Assembly (NCBI RefSeq): GCF_047739745.1
Contig: NZ_JBLLVA010000001.1
Span: forward strand, 310,001-374,000
Source of the DNA: Pseudaminobacter sp047739745
GTDB taxonomy: Bacteria > Pseudomonadota > Alphaproteobacteria > Rhizobiales > Rhizobiaceae
Direction: 5' to 3'
DNA: 64,000 bases
Both the position numbers and the translations under genes were made by a program. Positions 59,598 through 64,000 of the stretch are shown here, piece by piece. The notes beneath the pieces were generated by a model. That model made no database searches, was not told where the DNA came from, and saw only the letters and a list, made by a program, of their open reading frames with translations. Position 1 is the first letter of the stretch. Each line of letters begins with the position of its first letter.

Positions 59598-60449
59598 TTA
59601 GTAGCTGGGGAGCGCGCTTTCGGCCAACCCTCGCGCAAAACCGGAGGCTTCGTGCGCATTGATGTCGGCGGCGCGGATGAGATTGTCGAAATGCCGCGTC
59701 AGGGTGCGGATGGGCGCCGTGGCGTTGAGCACCAGATACATGTCGCCGACATAGATCGCCGCACGGAAAGGGCCGAAGATCGTATAGGGCACGGAATAGC
59801 GGACCCGGCCGTCATAAAGAAACAGGCGGAAGGTCGGGTAAAGATCGTCGAGCAGACTGGCCATATGGAGAAGCTGCTCGCGCCGCGCGCTTTCGGGAAA
59901 CCCGCTCCAGACGCCCAACCCATGTGCGAAAATCTCCAATGTGTGGCGCGGCATGCACACTTCCATGTCGGTCTCGGGGCGGCGATTGTAATCGATGCGG
60001 TACTGTGTCTCGACCGCCTGTGATTGCCGGCTTCGGTTGCTGATATCGGCCTCGTAGTCGATCAGCGCATCGGTGCGCAGCAGGTCGGGGATGCCTGCGG
60101 GCACGTAGCGGATTTTCGTGCCGATCGCTTCGGCATGCCATTTCGCAAGCAGCGTCCGGTCAAAGCCGCCGAGCCCTTCCTCAATTTCGAGGCTGGCCCG
60201 GATTTCGCCGGTGAGGCCCTCGTCCTGGCTCAGGCCCAGCAGCCAATCGAGCGAAACCTTGTGCTCGGAGGCAATCGTCATCAGCGTCTCGGCGCGCGGC
60301 AGGCGCGTGGTCGACTCGGCGAGAAGCTGCGAGAGCGCCGAACGGTCGATGCCTACCGCTGCCGCAAATGCCGACTGGTTCAAGCCGGATCGCTGCAACA
60401 GAAGCCGCAGCCGCTCGCGAAACAGTCCCGAAAGATTACGCTTATCCAT
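59598..60449 (-). CDS. XRE family transcriptional regulator
   Basis: This 283-residue regulator has an N-terminal XRE helix-turn-helix (FRERLRLLLQRSGLNQSAFAAAVGIDRSALSQLLAESTTRLPRAETLMTIA, about 9-62) and a C-terminal domain of about 200 residues of a type I do not recognise. It lies on the same strand upstream of the homocysteine methyltransferase gene, which makes it a candidate regulator of the corrinoid locus, and it is divergent from the desaturase gene. Two small inverted repeats lie before its start. Confidence 0.87.
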   Translation of the reverse strand: MDKRNLSGLFRERLRLLLQRSGLNQSAFAAAVGIDRSALSQLLAESTTRLPRAETLMTIASEHKVSLDWLLGLSQDEGLTGEIRASLEIEEGLGGFDRTLLAKWHAEAIGTKIRYVPAGIPDLLRTDALIDYEADISNRSRQSQAVETQYRIDYNRRPETDMEVCMPRHTLEIFAHGLGVWSGFPESARREQLLHMASLLDDLYPTFRLFLYDGRVRYSVPYTIFGPFRAAIYVGDMYLVLNATAPIRTLTRHFDNLIRAADINAHEASGFARGLAESALPSY

Positions 60450-60525
60450 GAGGACTCCTCGTGGGCTGAACTTTCAAGCGCGCAACCGAAGCGAACGCAC
60501 CATCTCTAGGTTTGTTCCGCTGCAG

Positions 60526-60561
60526 TGTTTACAATAGAAAACATATGCCGCTAAAATAGCG
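60526..60561. promoter_or_regulatory. two small inverted repeats in the XRE/desaturase divergent region
   Basis: TGTTT (60526-60530) with AAAACA (60538-60543), and the perfect CGCTA/TAGCG (60549-60553/60557-60561) around AAA, lie about 80-110 bases before the XRE start and within the region that must drive the divergent desaturase. They are candidate operators for the XRE protein. Confidence 0.4.
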
Positions 60562-60677
60562 CAATATCATCACTTTATGCGCATTGTCGCGTTGAATCCC
60601 GGTTTGCCTACTGACATTTTGCTGTCAGGAGCTGCTCGGCGATTCGAGCCCGGCTCCGGTGCTGGGGCATTGATCAA

Positions 60678-61694
60678 ATGGGAAAGCAGGCAAGGATTCG
60701 TGTTCGGCGCGACAGATGGGAGATCGAGTGGCCGACGGTAGTGCTCATCCTAGCCACTTACGCGGCATGGATGGGCATTGCATGTTTTCTCTGGCCGAAT
60801 TTCCCGGTTCTCACCCTTGCCGTCCTTGGCTTCATTCTTGCCATGCAATCGTCGCTCATGCACGAGGTGCTGCACGGCCACCCGACCCGCAAATCCTGGG
60901 TCAATGAACTTTTTGTTTGCCTGCCGATCGGGCTTGTCTATCCCTACCGGCGCTTCAAGGCGCTGCATCTGCGCCATCATGCCGATGAGCGCTTGACCGA
61001 TCCGTTCGACGATCCCGAGAGCTACTATCACGCCGTTTGGCAGCATCAAGATCTGCCACGCCCGCTAAAGGCGCTGCTTGCCGTCAACAACACCATGATC
61101 GGTCGGTTCATACTCGGGCCGTTGCTGGGCACCGCGGGATTTCTTCTCGCTGAGGCCAAGCTTATCAAGGAGGGAGATCGGGAGGTGCGCAAGGCCTGGC
61201 TGCTGCATGGCGCCGGCCTCGCCGTCATCCTGCCGCTCGTGGTTTTCGCGTTCGCAATACCGCTCTGGCTTTACCTGCTCGTGCCGGTTTGGCTCGGCCA
61301 GTCGCTGATTTCGGTGCGCACCTTCGCCGAACATCAATGGTCCGAACGGCCAGACGGGCGCACCATCATCGTCGAGCACTCGCCGCTTTCGATCCTGTTC
61401 CTCAACAACAATCTGCATTTCGTGCATCACAAGCGCCCGACAATTGCCTGGTATGAGTTGCCGGCGCTGTTTCGCGCGCGCCGCGACGAGTGGGTGGCGA
61501 TGAACAAGGGCTATGTGTTCCCGAACTATCTGGCGCTTTTGAAAGCCTATGCGTTTCATCCCAAGGAGCCGGTGGTGCACCCTGTTCTTCGCCGTGCTCG
61601 GGATACCGGACGCGCCTTCAAGCCGCGCATCCGCGGCCACTCTACATATGGCACTGGCACTGTCCCGGTGCCGGCCCAGCCGCCGAAGGAATAG
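60678..61694 (+). CDS. fatty acid desaturase family protein
   Basis: This 338-residue di-iron membrane protein carries the three histidine boxes of the family: HEVLHGHP near residue 60, HLRHHADE near residue 97, and HFVHHKRP near residue 254. Four predicted helices surround them. It introduces double bonds or hydroxylates a lipid or other hydrophobic substrate. It is followed by a PhnD-like gene and convergent with the DddP-like gene. It is divergent from the XRE regulator. Confidence 0.9.
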   Translation: MGKQARIRVRRDRWEIEWPTVVLILATYAAWMGIACFLWPNFPVLTLAVLGFILAMQSSLMHEVLHGHPTRKSWVNELFVCLPIGLVYPYRRFKALHLRHHADERLTDPFDDPESYYHAVWQHQDLPRPLKALLAVNNTMIGRFILGPLLGTAGFLLAEAKLIKEGDREVRKAWLLHGAGLAVILPLVVFAFAIPLWLYLLVPVWLGQSLISVRTFAEHQWSERPDGRTIIVEHSPLSILFLNNNLHFVHHKRPTIAWYELPALFRARRDEWVAMNKGYVFPNYLALLKAYAFHPKEPVVHPVLRRARDTGRAFKPRIRGHSTYGTGTVPVPAQPPKE

Positions 61695-61742
61695 ACGATT
61701 CCCGATCTTGCCAACGCAGTCGCTTGCGTGGGAAATGTCGCC

Positions 61743-62567
61743 ATGACTGCATCGGTCGCGGCACTTCCCATGTATGACTGGCCCGAACTGCGGGCGCAAA
61801 CCGATGCGGAATGGGTCCGCCTGCGCGACATCTTGCGGGCGCAAGGCGTTGACGCGCCAGAGCGGCTCGCCCGCATCAATTCCGATCTGCCAGCCGTTTC
61901 AGGCGGTATACGCGATGCATCGGGGCAGGTCATCGCTCCCGATCCGGCGAGCCTGCCGCCTGCGCCACTTCATCTGCCTACGCTGTGGCGCCACCCGAAT
62001 CTTTTCTTTGCCCAGGCGTGCTGGGGGCCAATGGAACTGGGCCTGTCCGAGCATGTGCAGGTTATTGGCCAATCAAGCTACGATGACTTCGAAGGCGGGC
62101 AGGGGGCATATTACAGCAGCGCGATCCTGATGCGGTGCGGAATGGGCGATCCGATCCCGGCACCCGCCGATGGCAGGCCCGTCATCCCCATGGATATCAT
62201 TCGTGGCAAGCGCCTCGGCTACAATAGCCTCGATTCCATGTCCGGCATGATCGCCCTGGCGCGGGACCTGGCGGCGATGGGAGAACGCCTTGATGTTATC
62301 TTCCCCGACCAGATCGAAACCAGTGGCCATCGTGCCTCGATGATTGCGGTGGCGGAGGGCAGGGCGGATGTCTGCGCCGTCGACTGCCGAAGCTTCGCGA
62401 TGGCACGGCAGGTGGAGGCCGCGGCCGAGCGGCTGCAAGCGGTCGGCTGGACCGCCCGCCGCCACGGGCTGCCATTCATCACATCGGCGCGCATGCCGGC
62501 GCATATTGTGACAACGCTGCGCTCCGCGCTCGCTCAGCCTGCCATGAGCCTTTCGTCCAGCCTGTAG
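61743..62567 (+). CDS. PhnD-like substrate-binding protein without signal peptide
   Basis: This 274-residue protein resembles the periplasmic phosphate/phosphonate-binding PhnD family (ALPMYDWPELRAQTDAEW at the N-terminus, IPMDIIRGKRLGYNSLDSMSGMIALARDL in the middle, ADVCAVDCRSFAMA later). No signal peptide and no transporter permease or ATPase genes are visible, so it may be a cytoplasmic sensor or an orphan binding protein. The ATG at 61743 was chosen over GTG 61728 because it begins the conserved part. It is 48 bases after the desaturase, probably cotranscribed, and its end overlaps the DddP-like gene tail-to-tail by 34 bases. Confidence 0.75.
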   Translation: MTASVAALPMYDWPELRAQTDAEWVRLRDILRAQGVDAPERLARINSDLPAVSGGIRDASGQVIAPDPASLPPAPLHLPTLWRHPNLFFAQACWGPMELGLSEHVQVIGQSSYDDFEGGQGAYYSSAILMRCGMGDPIPAPADGRPVIPMDIIRGKRLGYNSLDSMSGMIALARDLAAMGERLDVIFPDQIETSGHRASMIAVAEGRADVCAVDCRSFAMARQVEAAAERLQAVGWTARRHGLPFITSARMPAHIVTTLRSALAQPAMSLSSSL

Positions 62568-63904
62568 CTCGAAAGCTTCTCGCTGCCGGTCTCGGTGATC
62601 AGCACCTGCTCCTCGAGCTTGACGCCCTCGCGCCCGCCTTGCCGGCCGATATAGCTTTCCACGCAAAGAACCATGCCGGGTTGCACCACGCCGTCCGGCG
62701 TATCTTCGGTCCAGTCCGCGGCATGCGGCAGCGTTGGGTATTCATCGACGAGACCGACACCGTGATAGAGCACGCCATAGCGCATCGGAAAACAGTCGAT
62801 CGGCGCATCCCTGGCTCGCTCGACGAGCTCGCGGAACGAGACACCAGGCTTCAACAGATCGAGATTGAAGGAAACCTGCTCGGCCGCCGTCCGGTAGAGA
62901 TAGCGTTGCTCATCAGTTGGCGAAGCATCGCCGCACAGCCAGCTTCGCGACAGGTCGGCGCAGAATCCGTAGGGGCCGATGAGGTCGGTGTCGAAGGAGA
63001 CGAGATCGCCGGCCTCGATGATGCGAGAGGAGCATTCCTGGAACCATGGATTGGTGCGAGGGCCGGAGGAAAGCAGCCGCGTCTCGATCCATTCGCCGCC
63101 GCGCGCGATGTTGCCGCGATGCAGTTCCGCCCAAAGCTCGTTCTCGGAAATTCCTGGCTTCAGCGCCGTTTCCATTTCCGCCATCGCCGCTTCGCAAGCG
63201 ACGATGGCGCGGCGCATGCAAAGGATTTCGTCGGGCGATTTGATCAAACGGGCACTGTGCATGACAGCATCGCCATCGCCCACGACAATGCCGCATCGGG
63301 CCAGTTCGGTCACGGCGACGGCGTCAAGATGGTCCACGGCGATGCGGTTGTTTCCGTTGCCATGTTCGCGAACCAGATCGGCAATTCCGGCCGCCCAGCG
63401 GCGCGTCCGCATTTCGGTCAACTCACCGGTGTAGAGATATATCCACGACACGGTCGGCCGCACCTCATCGACGACGCCTGAGTGGTCGGACAGGTGTTCG
63501 CAGGAAAAATAATCGAACAGCACCACCGGCCCCTCGGTGGCGACGAAGCAATGGCGCGTCGCATTGTGCGTGACCCAGAGCTGCATGTTGGTGGAATCGG
63601 TCGCGTAACGGATATTGACCGGATCATAAAGCAGCGCGCCCGCATAGTCCCGGCGCTTGAGTTCCGCGCGGATGCGCTCAAGCCGATATTTGCGCATCGT
63701 TGTCAAATCGGGTTCGGCAATGCCGGCCTTGCGCCATTCGCTCTCGACTAGCGAACCAAAGCCGAGCACATGCTGGTTCAGGCTGGCCGCCTTGTCGCGC
63801 ACTGCGCGACGCAGTGCGTCAGTATCTGCGGGCGAAATGTCCGGTTGGAAAGACGCGATCTTGCGATGCCGTCCAAAGTGTCCGGATTCGAACCGCCCGG
63901 CCAT
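62534..63904 (-). CDS. dddP: DddP-like DMSP lyase / M24 peptidase-fold protein
   Basis: This 456-residue protein of the M24 (creatinase/prolidase) fold closely resembles DddP, the iron enzyme that splits dimethylsulfoniopropionate into dimethyl sulfide and acrylate. NIRYATDSTNMQLW and GGEWIETRLLSSGPRTNPWFQEC are typical of DddP. The metal ligands are Asp305, Asp307, Asp317, His381, Glu416 and Glu431. Tyr376 and Asp387 in the RYGVLYHGVGLVDEYP region match the catalytic Tyr and Asp that I recall for DddP, with a constant numbering offset of 10. ATG 63904 lacks a clear ribosome site; the true start may lie further upstream. Confidence 0.85.
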   Translation of the reverse strand: MAGRFESGHFGRHRKIASFQPDISPADTDALRRAVRDKAASLNQHVLGFGSLVESEWRKAGIAEPDLTTMRKYRLERIRAELKRRDYAGALLYDPVNIRYATDSTNMQLWVTHNATRHCFVATEGPVVLFDYFSCEHLSDHSGVVDEVRPTVSWIYLYTGELTEMRTRRWAAGIADLVREHGNGNNRIAVDHLDAVAVTELARCGIVVGDGDAVMHSARLIKSPDEILCMRRAIVACEAAMAEMETALKPGISENELWAELHRGNIARGGEWIETRLLSSGPRTNPWFQECSSRIIEAGDLVSFDTDLIGPYGFCADLSRSWLCGDASPTDEQRYLYRTAAEQVSFNLDLLKPGVSFRELVERARDAPIDCFPMRYGVLYHGVGLVDEYPTLPHAADWTEDTPDGVVQPGMVLCVESYIGRQGGREGVKLEEQVLITETGSEKLSSYRLDERLMAG

Positions 63905-64000
63905 GGCAGTGCTACGCCCGCATTCTTTCGCCTGTTGGATCGAACGGCGGCGCGACGGTGATGCGGGCGGGACGGCGCACCCCAAGAATTTCTATCTCGA

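Noticed and set aside
1..64000. CRISPR arrays, insertion sequences, prophage or integrase-tRNA junctions
   Set aside because: I saw no regularly spaced repeats, transposase or integrase motifs, and no duplicated tRNA end near tRNA-Leu.

Overview
The window is one contiguous stretch of a GC-rich alphaproteobacterial chromosome, most likely Rhizobiales of the Mesorhizobium/Phyllobacteriaceae type. Evidence: the block nuoL-nuoM-nuoN-birA-rnj-mce-DUF1467-proS-lolC-lolD, the short 441-residue ProS, a cobalamin-riboswitch/cbtBA/cob locus, and short palindromic intergenic repeats of a kind common in mesorhizobia. I saw no insertion sequence, prophage, CRISPR array or rRNA. Gene assignments rest on motif recognition from the translated sequence; no database search was run.

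Layout. 1-11 kb: the housekeeping block above, with a strong small-RNA candidate on the minus strand before proS. 11-17.5 kb: lipB, tRNA-Leu(GAG), repeat-rich spacer, mgtE, a LiuR-like MerR regulator, two membrane proteins and an aldo/keto reductase. 17.6-22.5 kb: cobalamin riboswitch, cobalt transporter cbtBA, cobU, cobO, cbiB, cobC and a small phosphatase. 22.5-29.8 kb: creatininase-family hydrolase, two translationally coupled dimethylglycine-dehydrogenase-like flavoproteins, an XRE-cupin regulator and a nitroreductase. 30-32.9 kb: a large MscS channel and a small exported protein. 33-40.7 kb: a HAD-UbiA fusion, a DprE1-like oxidase, a small SMR-like protein, a sugar epimerase, an aminotransferase and a GT-C-like membrane protein, together resembling a lipid-linked pentose pathway. 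41-47.5 kb: a third dimethylglycine-dehydrogenase-like protein, a GbdR-like regulator, DUF1194, DUF1127 and LysR genes. 47.5-59.6 kb: a corrinoid-dependent methyl-transfer locus. 59.6-64 kb: an XRE regulator, a fatty acid desaturase, a PhnD-like protein and a homologue of the DMSP lyase DddP.

The most interesting part is 47.5-59.6 kb. It encodes an MttB-superfamily methyltransferase without an in-frame amber codon, a corrinoid protein, a RACo-type reductive activase with an N-terminal 2Fe-2S motif, a pterin methyltransferase, a two-gene methylenetetrahydrofolate reductase, a homocysteine methyltransferase and helper proteins (DUF1638, virulence-factor family, 4Fe-4S ferredoxin). The inferred flow is: quaternary amine -> corrinoid -> tetrahydrofolate -> methyl/methylene-THF or methionine. 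The flavoprotein demethylases and GbdR-like regulator nearby would handle the di- and monomethylated products, and the cobalamin locus would supply the cofactor. Two signals tie the locus together: a nearly identical 22-bp palindrome in front of the pterin methyltransferase and homocysteine methyltransferase genes, and Arg-rich basic tails on four of the enzymes.
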